Source: Candidatus Gastranaerophilales bacterium (lineage in GTDB: Bacteria; Cyanobacteriota; Vampirovibrionia; Gastranaerophilales; Gastranaerophilaceae). From it: a stretch of DNA of 64,000 bases. Shown here piece by piece: positions 26,922 through 37,100 of the stretch (positions are counted from its first letter, which is position 1; each line of letters opens with the position of its first letter). Below the pieces are notes generated by a model. It had not been told where the DNA came from. It worked only from the letters and a program-made list of their open reading frames with translations, and did no database searches. A program made the translations under genes and the position numbers. Where the stretch lies: NCBI GenBank assembly GCA_944325315.1, contig CALVAA010000003.1, positions 52,055 through 116,054 of the forward strand, given 5' to 3'.

Positions 26922-28011
26922 TTAAAAATTTCTCATAGTCTTCCAATAAATGTTGATATTTTTTATATTTTTGAACCATAATTTCTGCTTCATCAAGATA
27001 TTTTAATCTCTTAATAAAGTCTTTTCTAAGAACTGCAGGCGCTCCCATGATTACGGATTTTTTGGGGAACGATTTTGTAATGCCGGCTTTAGCTAAAATT
27101 ATTGAGTCGTCTCCAATTTCAACATGGTCTTTTAAGCCTGCTTGTCCTGCGATTACTACCCTGTCGCCAATTATGCAAGAACCTGCAATGCCAACTTGTG
27201 ACACAATTGTGCAAGCTTTTCCGATTTTGCAATTGTGTCCTATCATCACAAGGTTGTCTATTTTTGTTTGAGAGCCTATTGTGGTGTTTTCGATAGTACC
27301 CCTGTCTATTGTTGTATTAGCGCCGATTTCAACATCGTCTCCTATTTCAACCGAGCCAAGCGAAGGAATTTTAAACACTTTTATTTCGGTGTTTGTTTCT
27401 TTAATGGCTCCTTCTTTGCGTGCTTGTTCAATGTTGCTCGGAGCTTCGGTTACAAAAGAAAAGCCGTCAGCACCAAGGCTTACTCCGTGGTGGAATATGC
27501 AGCGAGAACCTATTTTAACAAAATCTCCGACATTTACCCCCGGATGAAAAAGGCAATCTGAGCCTATTTTTGCACCTTTTCCTATGTAAACATTTGGCAT
27601 AATTGCAGTATTGTCACCAATTTCGACATCTCTTGAAATTACAACATTAGCTCCAATTGAAACATTTTTCCCAATTTTTGCGCTTTTATCAATAACTGCC
27701 GTTGGATGGATTTCCCTTGGCGTATCGGGAGCTATATAAAACACGTTTAAAAGTTTCATAAAAGCAAGTTTTGGTCTTTCAACTTCAATTGTTGAAATTC
27801 CTTCAAGATTAACGCCTAAGGGAACTAATACAGCTTTGGCTTTAGAATGAGCTATGTTTTCAATTTCTTCTTCATTCATTGCTAAAGCTAATGTGTTTTC
27901 ATCAGCTAACTTTGGCGGTGCAACTCTTTCTATTACTGCATCGTTTGCCTTTGTCAGAATCCCGCCTGTAATAGCCGCCAATTCTTCGAGGCTGTATCTT
28001 TTTTCACCCAT
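26902..28011 (-). CDS. lpxD: UDP-3-O-acylglucosamine N-acyltransferase
   Basis: A 369-residue left-handed beta-helix acyltransferase that adds the second acyl chain to the lipid A precursor. An N-terminal uridine-binding domain ([12 protein letters not shown]..., about 1-100) precedes hexapeptide repeats. [17 protein letters not shown] contains the LpxD catalytic region, and [36 protein letters not shown] the conserved coil with the active His. It is probably the first lipid A gene after rfaE2 and may have its own promoter in the 79-base gap at 28012-28090. Confidence 0.95.
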   Translation of the reverse strand: MGEKRYSLEELAAITGGILTKANDAVIERVAPPKLADENTLALAMNEEEIENIAHSKAKAVLVPLGVNLEGISTIEVERPKLAFMKLLNVFYIAPDTPREIHPTAVIDKSAKIGKNVSIGANVVISRDVEIGDNTAIMPNVYIGKGAKIGSDCLFHPGVNVGDFVKIGSRCIFHHGVSLGADGFSFVTEAPSNIEQARKEGAIKETNTEIKVFKIPSLGSVEIGDDVEIGANTTIDRGTIENTTIGSQTKIDNLVMIGHNCKIGKACTIVSQVGIAGSCIIGDRVVIAGQAGLKDHVEIGDDSIILAKAGITKSFPKKSVIMGAPAVLRKDFIKRLKYLDEAEIMVQKYKKYQHLLEDYEKFLNEDAKI

Positions 28012-28090
28012 TTTGGCACTCCCTCATAAACTAGTCTTAAAACTATTCTATAACAACAAAAGAAAAATTGCTATTTTTTTAATAAATATT

Positions 28091-28561
28091 TTATTTGTCT
28101 TCTATTTTTTTAATAGTGTTTGTTGTGGACTTTCCTTCAATAAAGTTGATAAATTCCACTTTTCCGCCATTTTTTTGAACAATTTCGGCTTCCGGTAACG
28201 TTTCAATAGTGTAGTCTGCGCCTTTTGTATAGATATTAGGCTTTATATTGTTTATTAGGTTTGATGGGCTGTTTTCACTAAAGATTACAACATAGTCAAC
28301 ATATATAAGCGAAGCTAAAAGTTCTGCTCTATCGGATTCATTATTTATTGGTCTTTTTGGACCTTTTAATTTTTTAACGGAAGAATCAGAATTCAGGCCT
28401 ACAATTAAAATGTCGCCAAATTTTTTTGATTCTTTCAAATATCTTAAATGTCCGATGTGCAAAATATCAAAACAGCCGTTTGTAAAAACAATTGTTTTGT
28501 TTTCTTGCTTGAGTTTTTGGGCAATTTTTACTATGCTTGACCTGTCTGTAATTGTTCCCAT
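28091..28561 (-). CDS. rfaE2: D-glycero-beta-D-manno-heptose 1-phosphate adenylyltransferase
   Basis: A 156-residue nucleotidyltransferase that makes ADP-heptose, the LPS inner-core sugar donor. TNGCFDILHIGHLRYLKES carries the HxGH nucleotide-binding motif, VGLNSDSSVKKLKGPKRPIN is the family box, and GADYTIETLPEAEIVQKNGGKVEFI the C-terminal signature. It is the stand-alone equivalent of the C-terminal half of HldE; the kinase half is not nearby. It is preceded on its strand by the terminator of the 28627-29796 gene. Confidence 0.92.
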   Translation of the reverse strand: MGTITDRSSIVKIAQKLKQENKTIVFTNGCFDILHIGHLRYLKESKKFGDILIVGLNSDSSVKKLKGPKRPINNESDRAELLASLIYVDYVVIFSENSPSNLINNIKPNIYTKGADYTIETLPEAEIVQKNGGKVEFINFIEGKSTTNTIKKIEDK

Positions 28562-28589
28562 AGTCTGTTTGTTCCTTAAATATTTTTAA

Positions 28590-28621
28590 AAATTTGCCAT
28601 AGCAAATGCTATGGCAAATTT
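28590..28621 (-). terminator. Intrinsic terminator after the SurA/PrsA-like gene
   Basis: A perfect 14-bp inverted repeat (AAATTTGCCATAGC at 28590-28603, GCTATGGCAAATTT at 28608-28621) with an AAAT loop, directly after the stop of the leftward gene at 28627. On the minus strand the stem ends in TTT and continues into AT-rich DNA. Confidence 0.75.
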
Positions 28622-28626
28622 ATCAG

Positions 28627-29796
28627 TTATTTTGTTTCTTTATCTTTTTTGATTTTATCAAGAATTTTTTGTTTAGATTTTGGAGCTCCTTGTGTTTGAG
28701 ATTTTTGTAATTGTTTTTGGAATGATTCTTTAATCTTTGCTTCCATTACCTCCGGTTTTAAAGATTCATCAAGGTATTCAATTTTTGCGCTGTTTTTTAG
28801 GCCGCTAATAAGTTCACGTAATTTTTCAGCTTTGTTTTGTCTTTCTAAAAATGTAATAATATCCGCCTTGACATCCTTAAAACTTTGAGTTTGCTCGGGA
28901 GCTTTATCTTTTACAAGAATAATATGATATCCGAATTGAGATTTTACAACAGGGCTTATTGTGTTTACTTTTTGTTTAAAAGCTGCTTGTCCAAATTCAC
29001 TCACAACAGAATCTTTTGTAATATAGCCTAAATCTCCTCCGTTTTTAGCGCTAACTTCATCGTCTGAGTATTGTTTAGCTAATGATGCAAAATTTTTAGG
29101 ATTTGAAACCGCTTTGCTTCTTATCTCGTTGGCAAGCTTTTCTCTGTTTTTAAGCTCTTCTTGAACCTTTTTTTCTATATCTGCTTGGGATAGCTTGGCT
29201 TCTTTATCTGCATCTGTTATTTTTCTTCTTATATCATCCGGATTTGTGCTAAAGAGAATATGTGAAGCCAAAACTCTTTCAGGTGCTGTAAATTGAGCTT
29301 TGTTTTGGTTATAGAATTTTTTTGCATCAGATTCGCTGATTGTTTTATTACCCAGTTGTTTTATTAATTTTTCCATTTTAACTTCGTTTGATATATCGGA
29401 TTTAAGCCTTTCTTCCGATATATCGTTCTGTTTTAAAATATTGTTAAATTGTTCTTCAGAGCCTATTTGTGCAATAAGCTGCTGTTTTTTTGCTTGAATT
29501 TCATTATCGGTTATTTGAATCTTTCTTTTATCAAATTCCTGTTCCAATAATTCTCTTACAATGAGGTCGTTTAAAAACTTGCTTTTAAGAGCTATAACGC
29601 TATAGCTGTCATCTTGTTGCATGTCTTTGGGAGCTTGTTTTAGCTGAACATTTTTAATCTTTTCAAAATCAGAATAAAATTCTTTTCTTGTAATGTTTGT
29701 ATCATTAATTTTCAACACAATATCAGAATCTTTTGCGCATCCGCAAAAAAGTATTGTAGAGCACAAAAGAGTAAGTGCGATTTTTGTAAACTTCAT
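28627..29796 (-). CDS. SurA/PrsA-like peptidyl-prolyl isomerase lipoprotein
   Basis: A 389-residue exported chaperone. The signal peptide (MKFTKIALTLLCSTILFCGC) ends in a lipobox-like F-C-G-C, so Cys20 is probably lipid-modified. Residues 30-165 form the helical SurA_N chaperone part. Residues 170-310 form a parvulin PpiC domain (ASHILFST, FASLAKQYSDDEVSAKNGGDLGYI, SPVVKSQFGYHIILV). A basic, Gln/Lys-rich tail follows. It would help fold outer-membrane proteins. It is the last gene of the operon with mfd, 17 bases upstream, and is followed by a terminator. Confidence 0.88.
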   Translation of the reverse strand: MKFTKIALTLLCSTILFCGCAKDSDIVLKINDTNITRKEFYSDFEKIKNVQLKQAPKDMQQDDSYSVIALKSKFLNDLIVRELLEQEFDKRKIQITDNEIQAKKQQLIAQIGSEEQFNNILKQNDISEERLKSDISNEVKMEKLIKQLGNKTISESDAKKFYNQNKAQFTAPERVLASHILFSTNPDDIRRKITDADKEAKLSQADIEKKVQEELKNREKLANEIRSKAVSNPKNFASLAKQYSDDEVSAKNGGDLGYITKDSVVSEFGQAAFKQKVNTISPVVKSQFGYHIILVKDKAPEQTQSFKDVKADIITFLERQNKAEKLRELISGLKNSAKIEYLDESLKPEVMEAKIKESFQKQLQKSQTQGAPKSKQKILDKIKKDKETK

Positions 29797-29813
29797 TTTT
29801 TTCTCCTTTATAA

Positions 29814-32800
29814 TTAATGAATCTTAAAGTTTAAAACTACCTCAGAAATATAATAAAACAAATCAGACAATTTGTTAAATATTTCATCAAAATCGTCTTC
29901 ATTTTTGTTCATAAGAAGTATCCCTTTGACCTTGGCGAGACTTTTTGGACTTTGCGTATATGTAAAGTATTTTGTATATTTATAATCTATTTTTGATTTT
30001 AATAAATTCCACTCATTTATATTGAAGGGGGTATAAATTCTTATTTGATTACCTGCTTGTCTTACTGAAGTTATATTTGACTGACCTGCAAGTATTCTTA
30101 ATTTTATTAATTTTATCAGATTACCAACACAATCGGGTATATTTGAAAATCTGTCTTTTAGACTTAATTCCATATCTTCAAGTTCATTTACGGTTGATAC
30201 ATCCGACAGCCTTTTATACTCAAGGATTTTTTGTTCATATGTTTGTGCCCACTCATCCGGGATATACGCATCGGCATTGATATCAATAATTGCGGGTTCT
30301 TTTTTCTGTATTTTGTATGTCGGATTATTATTTTGTTTTTGTTTGATATCTTCAATGCATTCGGATAATAAGTTGCAATATGTATCAAAACCGACGTTTA
30401 CCATCTGGCCGTGTTGTTTTGTGCCGAGTATGTTTCCGACTCCTCTGATTTCAATATCCCTAAGTGCTATTTGATAACCGCTTCCCAGATTTGTAAAATC
30501 TTTAATTGAGTTCAACCTTTTTGCGGCTTGCTCGTTTAGTTCTTTGGATTTTTTGTAAAAACAAAAACAATATGCTTGTCTGTCGCTTCTTCCCACTCTC
30601 CCCCTAAGTTGGTACAATTGTGCAAGGCCAAATTTGTCCGCATCATGAATGATTATTGTGTTTGCATTTGGAATGTCTAATCCTGATTCGATAATTGTTG
30701 TCGATAAAAGAATATCATAATTTTTGTCTGCAAAATCACAAATAACATCTTCAAGTATTTTTTCGCTCATTTGCCCGTGGGCAACTGCTATTCTTGCATT
30801 CGGTACAATTTCGGATAACTTTTGTTTAAATTGTTCAATGGTCTCAACCCTGTTATACAGATAAAAAACCTGTCCTTCTCTTTGAATTTCCTGATTTATT
30901 GCATTTTTTACATAAGTTTCATTGAATTCACCAACATATGTCTTAATAGGAAGTCTGTTTTTGGGAGGAGTATTTATAACGGATAAATCCTTAATTCCTG
31001 ATAATGCCATGTTTAAAGTTCTTGGTATGGGCGTTGCGCTAAGTGATAAGACGTCTATATTTTCTTTAAATTTTTTCAATTTTTCTTTGTGTCTTACGCC
31101 AAACTTGTGCTCTTCGTCTATAGTTAAAAAACCAAGTTTTTTGAATTTGATATCATCGCTTAACAATCTGTGTGTTGCAACTACAACATCAATTTTTCCT
31201 TCATTAATTTTTTCAACGAGTTCTTTTTGTTCTTTTTTAGAGCAAAAACGATTCAATACCCCGACTTTTACATCAAAAGGCTCAAACCTTTCTTTTAATG
31301 TTTCAAAATGCTGCATGGTAAGAATTGTAGTAGGTGCAATGAGGGCTGCCTGATAACCGGACATTACCGCTTTAAACATTGCTCTTAGTGCAATTTCGGT
31401 TTTTCCGAAACCAACATCGGCACAAACCAATCTGTCCATCGGTTTAGAATCTTCCATGTCTTTTTTAACATCAATTATGGCTTTCATTTGATCCGGAGTT
31501 TCCGTGTATTCGAAACTATCTTCCATTTCATACTGCCAATTTGTATCGGGGTCAAATTCTATTCCTTTGGCTATTTTTCTTTTTGCGTATAAATCCAATA
31601 AATCGTATGCTATTGATTCAACTTCTTTTTTTGCTTTTGCTTTTGTTGTCTCCCAAGCACTTCCGCCCATTTTTGACAACTTTGGTTTAATTGAACCCGA
31701 GCCTCTGTATCTTGATAAAAGATTTATCTGCTCTGCCGGCATAAAAAGCTTATCTGTTCCGGCAAATTGAATTTCAAGATAGTCTTTTTGATTGTTATCA
31801 ATTGTTTGTTTTGTTATTCCGTTATATATGCCTATTCCGTGTATAAAGTGAACTACATATTCACCTTCTTTTATGTCGTTAATTGAGTCAATAAAGTCTC
31901 TTGTGAGTTTGTTTGAGTAGCGTTTTTTTGTTGTAATATCACGATTGTGTTTTGAAAATAATTCTTTATCCGATAAAAAAATTATTTTATCATCTGATAA
32001 TTTTTTATCACTGCAAACAACTCCGCCGCTTGAAATATCATTAAAAAAGAAAATGTCATCTGAAAATATTTCATATTCTTTTAAGATTTGTTTTATGCGG
32101 GTTGGGAAATTTGTGCAAATATATATTTTATAGCTTTCTTTTAAGGATTTTTCAATAAAGCCTGAAATGTTTTTTATATCTGACGAAAAAATTGGCGCTA
32201 TTGCCATATCGAATTCAATAATTTTATCGAAATCTTCGCCTAAAAAATTGTCTATCGAAATTCTTTTAAAGGTTTTAATTTGTTTTTCAAACTCATTCAA
32301 TGTTGTATGATTCAGTTGTTTAAGAGGCAAAAGCAAATTTGAATTAATTGCGTCATTCAAATTTTTTATGTATGTATCATCAATATTTTTATACTTTGAT
32401 AAAATTTGGCTTGATTCGTCAAATATTAAAATGTAGTCTTCAAAAAAATCCAAAACACTGTTTGTGTTTGGGTTTATAAGATTTTGATAGTATTCTATTC
32501 CTTCAAAATAATCAAATTGACCGATTTTTTCAATAAGCTCTGCTTTAATTTTTTCTAAAAAATCATCTTTTTTAATTTTTTTTATGTTTTCAATAAGATT
32601 TTCTTTATTTTTATTATCGATAATAAATTTGTATAGCGGGAAAACAAGAGCTTTATCTGTGCTTTTAAAACTTTTTTGTGTATTTGGATCAAAACACCTG
32701 ATATCTTCAATGGTATCGGCAAAAAATTCTATCCTGTAGGGCGAATCATTGAGTGTATAAATGTCTAAAATATCTCCTCTTAGTGCAAATTCTCCGATAT

Positions 32801-33293
32801 CTACAACATTTGCCGTTCTTTTGTATCCGAGCTGGATTAATTTTTTTGTAATTTTGCTATAATCAACGGTGTCATTTTTTTTAAATTCAATTATATTTTT
32901 TTTGTAAAAATTGATATCCGCAAATTTCTCAAACAGTGATTTTACGGGCATGAGTATTATGTTTGCCTGCGATTGTATTAAATTAATTTGCTCTGCATAT
33001 ATGTAATAATTTTTTTCAAGTTCACTATAGAAGCTTATTTCCTGCGAGGGAAAAATAAAACTTTCAATATTTAAAAGATTCGAAAGGTCTTTTTGTATTT
33101 TTAGTGCGGTTTGTTCATTGGGTGTTATATATATTGTTTTTTTGCCGCTTTTAACTATATTTTTTATCAAAAACAGGTTAAACGGTGCAAGAAAACCGTT
33201 CAATACCAGATTTTCTTTTAGGTTTGAATTGATAAATTTATTTATAAAATCTGTTTTAATATTTTCAAGTGGCATTCTACTGTTTGTTGCCAT
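29814..33293 (-). CDS. mfd: Transcription-repair coupling factor
   Basis: An 1159-residue translocase that removes stalled RNA polymerase and recruits UvrA. The UvrB-like N-terminal domains are present (SFIFPSQEISFYSE..., ALRGDILDIY), followed by the RNA-polymerase-interacting CarD-like domain (GEYVVHFIHGIGIYNGI). The RecG-type motor has Walker A (CADVGFGKTEIALRA), DEEH (LTIDEEHKFGV), SATPIPRT and QLRGRVGRSD. The TRCF C-terminal domain closes it. The overlap with the upstream acyltransferase is 17 bases. Confidence 0.96.
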   Translation of the reverse strand: MATNSRMPLENIKTDFINKFINSNLKENLVLNGFLAPFNLFLIKNIVKSGKKTIYITPNEQTALKIQKDLSNLLNIESFIFPSQEISFYSELEKNYYIYAEQINLIQSQANIILMPVKSLFEKFADINFYKKNIIEFKKNDTVDYSKITKKLIQLGYKRTANVVDIGEFALRGDILDIYTLNDSPYRIEFFADTIEDIRCFDPNTQKSFKSTDKALVFPLYKFIIDNKNKENLIENIKKIKKDDFLEKIKAELIEKIGQFDYFEGIEYYQNLINPNTNSVLDFFEDYILIFDESSQILSKYKNIDDTYIKNLNDAINSNLLLPLKQLNHTTLNEFEKQIKTFKRISIDNFLGEDFDKIIEFDMAIAPIFSSDIKNISGFIEKSLKESYKIYICTNFPTRIKQILKEYEIFSDDIFFFNDISSGGVVCSDKKLSDDKIIFLSDKELFSKHNRDITTKKRYSNKLTRDFIDSINDIKEGEYVVHFIHGIGIYNGITKQTIDNNQKDYLEIQFAGTDKLFMPAEQINLLSRYRGSGSIKPKLSKMGGSAWETTKAKAKKEVESIAYDLLDLYAKRKIAKGIEFDPDTNWQYEMEDSFEYTETPDQMKAIIDVKKDMEDSKPMDRLVCADVGFGKTEIALRAMFKAVMSGYQAALIAPTTILTMQHFETLKERFEPFDVKVGVLNRFCSKKEQKELVEKINEGKIDVVVATHRLLSDDIKFKKLGFLTIDEEHKFGVRHKEKLKKFKENIDVLSLSATPIPRTLNMALSGIKDLSVINTPPKNRLPIKTYVGEFNETYVKNAINQEIQREGQVFYLYNRVETIEQFKQKLSEIVPNARIAVAHGQMSEKILEDVICDFADKNYDILLSTTIIESGLDIPNANTIIIHDADKFGLAQLYQLRGRVGRSDRQAYCFCFYKKSKELNEQAAKRLNSIKDFTNLGSGYQIALRDIEIRGVGNILGTKQHGQMVNVGFDTYCNLLSECIEDIKQKQNNNPTYKIQKKEPAIIDINADAYIPDEWAQTYEQKILEYKRLSDVSTVNELEDMELSLKDRFSNIPDCVGNLIKLIKLRILAGQSNITSVRQAGNQIRIYTPFNINEWNLLKSKIDYKYTKYFTYTQSPKSLAKVKGILLMNKNEDDFDEIFNKLSDLFYYISEVVLNFKIH

Positions 33294-34104
33294 CTTTCAT
33301 TCCAATATTTTTAAGTCTGCGCTCAATATCTCTCCACCAGCTGAGTTTGTCCTTGTATAAGTAGCGGTATCCTTCAAAATCACCTTTTGAAATTTGAGTT
33401 TGTTGATTGTCGCAAAATTTTTCAAATTCTTTTTCAAGCTTATGACAAAAATCTTTTCTGTCATATTTAAATTCATAGTAAGTTTTGACTTCTCCGAATT
33501 CAGCTATCACTTCGGGTTTGTCCTGCCTTAAAAAGGAATAATTTATGCTGACCGGACAAATATTTATGCCTCCATAATTTTTAACGGCGTTTTCAACCAA
33601 ATATGCAAGACCCGTTTGAAAGACCTCGGGACGATAATGCGGAGGTCTTATTATTCCTTGCGGAAAAAGCCAAAAATTAATATCCGGCTTATTTAGGGTA
33701 GTTGCAGCATACTTTAAGGATTTTATAGCATCCTGGGCTGATTTTTTATTTATCGGAAAACAGCCTATGTATTGAAATAACGGAAATCTGTTCATTTCTT
33801 CAATCATAAGACGCAGTCTGCCTTTCATGATGAATCTTGCAACATTAAAGCCTATTATTCCGTCCCACCAGTTGTTGTGGTTTGTATAAAAAAGCATTGC
33901 TTTAGATTTGTCTCTTTTTTCTAAGTTTTCCCACCCTTTGTACATAAAAGAGTAAAATCTTGCTTTTACCATTCTTTTGAAAACAAAGTCTGCAATAAAA
34001 AGCCAAAACGGATTATCTTTTGCTGTTCTGAATTTTTCTTTTCTGTTTCTTAGAATTGTCGGCGGAATTTCGCAGTATAAATGCTGTGGTGTTTCAATTG
34101 TCAT
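33277..34104 (-). CDS. PlsC-like lysophospholipid acyltransferase
   Basis: A 275-residue protein. Motif I is NHNNWWDG, the H-x4-D catalytic pair of 1-acyl-glycerol-phosphate acyltransferases. WLFPQGIIRPP is the E/Q-G motif III region (with Gln in place of the usual Glu), and ICPVSINYSF matches the later proline motif. No clear membrane helix is seen, so it may be peripheral. The acceptor could be lysophosphatidate or another membrane lipid. It is in an operon with a large ATPase upstream (7 bases) and mfd downstream. Confidence 0.8.
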   Translation of the reverse strand: MTIETPQHLYCEIPPTILRNRKEKFRTAKDNPFWLFIADFVFKRMVKARFYSFMYKGWENLEKRDKSKAMLFYTNHNNWWDGIIGFNVARFIMKGRLRLMIEEMNRFPLFQYIGCFPINKKSAQDAIKSLKYAATTLNKPDINFWLFPQGIIRPPHYRPEVFQTGLAYLVENAVKNYGGINICPVSINYSFLRQDKPEVIAEFGEVKTYYEFKYDRKDFCHKLEKEFEKFCDNQQTQISKGDFEGYRYLYKDKLSWWRDIERRLKNIGMKDGNKQ

Positions 34105-34111
34105 AATTTAC

Positions 34112-37100
34112 CTACTTATCCTCTATAATTCGATTTAATTGGCAATGCGCCTTAAAAGACGTTAATTCTTTTTCTATTTTTTTAATATGATTAACAAGAT
34201 TCAATCTTTTTGCAAGGTCTAAAGTTCTATTATACATTTTTATTGTCGATTGGGCAAAATCAAATTTTTTGTTATCTGCTTGATCTGTAAGTTTTTCTCT
34301 TGCGATTTGTGCTTTCAGATTATTTAATCTTAACTGTAGGTACAAAAGTTCATTTGAATTAGCGCTTTGCAATGCTAAATCACAGTACATTTGAGCATTT
34401 TCTTTATCATTTAATTTCAGGTACGATTTAGCTAAAAGTTCCTGGAATAATATTTTGAAATACAGGTTGTTATTGCGTGCATTTTCGCATATTTTAACTG
34501 CTTTTTCGCATATTTCAATGCAGTATGTGTCTGCTTTATTTGCAGCAGTTGCTGCAGCGCTTATATACCAAGCAAGAAGCGCCCCTAAAGCTATTTTTTT
34601 ACTTGAGAAAAATTGCATTTGGCTTGTGGCAATTTCAATTGCTTTGAGATAAGATTTTTCTTCAAGGAAAATATAAGCAAGAAGTGTCTTGAAGAGGTTT
34701 TTTGAAACCTCATCACCGCAATTATTAGCATAAGCCGTTGCTTCAAACAAATCTTCTTTGATTGTTAAAGTGTCGAGTCTTAAAATTTTATTTATAATAT
34801 TTATTTCGTTCCATTCACATACAAGATTGGGGCTGTCTATAACATAAGCATAATTTTTTAAAATGTCTTGTAAGATTGCGTCTGATTCATCAAAATATCC
34901 TCTTGAGGTGCTTGCCATAGCATCTGCAAATGCAAGTCGTACTTTAAGAGAATCTATTCTTTGGCCTCTTTCTTTAGATAATACTTTATCTATTTCATTA
35001 ATTAATTCAAAAGCCATAATTGAACCTTGTTGTGAATAGCTCTGGGCAAGTATTATGTTTGATTCAATCCAAGTGTAGAATATTTCGTTTTGACTTATCC
35101 ATTTGTGTTTTGAAAAGAAATTGAGATGTTTTTGTAAAATCGGATTGATTTCGGAATTTACAAGACTTGTTATCTCTTCCCAAGAGCCAAGTTTTAATAA
35201 TGCTTCCAATTTTCTTGTTTTTATAAGCGCAATTTGCAATTCCAGGGTTGATTTTTTTTCGGTCTTATCTTTTTTATCAAAATATTTTAAAATATTGTCT
35301 ACAATTTCAACAACGCCTGTATAATCTTGCGTCAGATATAAGCTTTTTGTAAGATATCCGGATAAATCTATGATTCTGTTTGTATCATTGTTTTTTTGAG
35401 CTGATGTTATTGCGTTTGCAAGATAGTCTTTTGCTTCAAGCGGGTTTTTTTCATAAATCAGCTTGCCAAGTCTTTCACAGATATTATTTTTGGTATATTC
35501 AAAGTTATCAAGTTTTACATTTTCAAGCAAAATTAAACTTTGTTTTTGTGCCATTGCATAAATATTAACATCTCCGATATAGTTTGCGTATTGAAGATTT
35601 TTAGTCCAAAGACTGTAAGCAAGCTCTTTGTTTCCGATAATTTGAGCTAAAATCGGACAAATTAGAGGGGTTGAAATTGTTTTGTTGTTTAGTTCAACAA
35701 GCAGTTTTTTTGCATCTTCTTTTATGGCCTCTTCTTCTTTTGCTTTAATATAGCAGTATGACCAAGTTAGAGAATTTTTAAAGCCGTAAATATCATCATA
35801 TTTACGCTTTAGATAGCCTTTTTTGTCTAAAAAACCCACAATTTCGAAAAATTCGTTTTCACTTAATTCAAAAAGTCCGGCTAAAAGTCTGTAGTCAAGC
35901 TTGTCACCTAAAAGGGAGGCTGTATTCAGGAATACATATTCTTTTAAATGGTGTTGCTTTAAAAAATCCAATCTTTCATAAAAACATTTTTCAAGAGTCG
36001 AAGGAATTTCAAGCTCTGTAAATTCTCTGTTGAACTTAACAATTTTATTTTCAACGCTTAAAATTTTTCTTTCAAACAAATACTGTAAAATTTGCTCTAT
36101 ATAGGCAATATTACCCTGAGCATTGTATGCAATTTGTGTTAATATTTCATTTGGAGTATCTGAATTTTGACCGAGAACTTTTTTTACAAAAATTTTGCTT
36201 TCTGATACGTTTAACCTTCTGAGTGAAATATTAAGACAGTTTGAGCTGTTAAATTTGCTTGATTGAAAGTACATTTCAACAGAATGCTGATTTTTATATC
36301 CCAGAATCAGTTTTGCATCACGTTCAAAATAGTTTTGAGAAACGAGATATTTTAAAAAGCCGTAAGATGACTCGTCTATAAGATCAAAATCATCTATCAT
36401 AAAAATAACATTTTTTCTTTGTTTTACATAATCAAAAACATCTTTCAAATATTTGTATGTAATTTCTTTATTTATGAGAATATTTTCAAAGTAGTCTTTT
36501 TTTATAGGATAAATAAGGTTTGCTATTGTTTCCAGATTTTCCTCATCTATCTTTTCAAGGTTTAGTCTGTCTAAAACTTTTCTTTCAAAACCTTTAATGT
36601 TGAATTCGTCTTTTAAGACAGTAGGGCAGTCAAATAAATCTATAAAGAAGCTTTGAATCAGTCCGTAAGGACTAATTTGTACCAATGCAGAACATTGCGC
36701 ATAGAAAACCACCGTGTCTTTGTCTTTTATGCGATTAATTTTATAGTAAAGATCATTTAAAAGATGTGTTTTTCCGACTCCTCTCGGGGCATTTATTGAA
36801 ATTGCCCTAATTTGAGAATTGTTATCCGATAAGTTATCCAGTATTATTTCCAGTGCCTTATCATACTTTTTGTCTTCCGCTTGAGTGAAAGTTGGTTTTT
36901 GCTCAAGCAGAATCATTTTGTATGAATCGGATGCAATTTTAATCAATGATAATTCGCTGCTTAATTTTGCATATGTACCGCCGGATACTATGACGTCTTT
37001 GTCTGAGCCAAGTTTTAGCTGCTTTACTTCTTTGTTTTTTTTGACTTCGTCTATTGTTGAGATTGCAAATTTATATGATAAACCGGTATCCAGAGTTTTT

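Noticed and set aside
30922..31353. Plus-strand 143-codon frame inside mfd
   Set aside because: Antisense shadow of the conserved helicase motifs of mfd.
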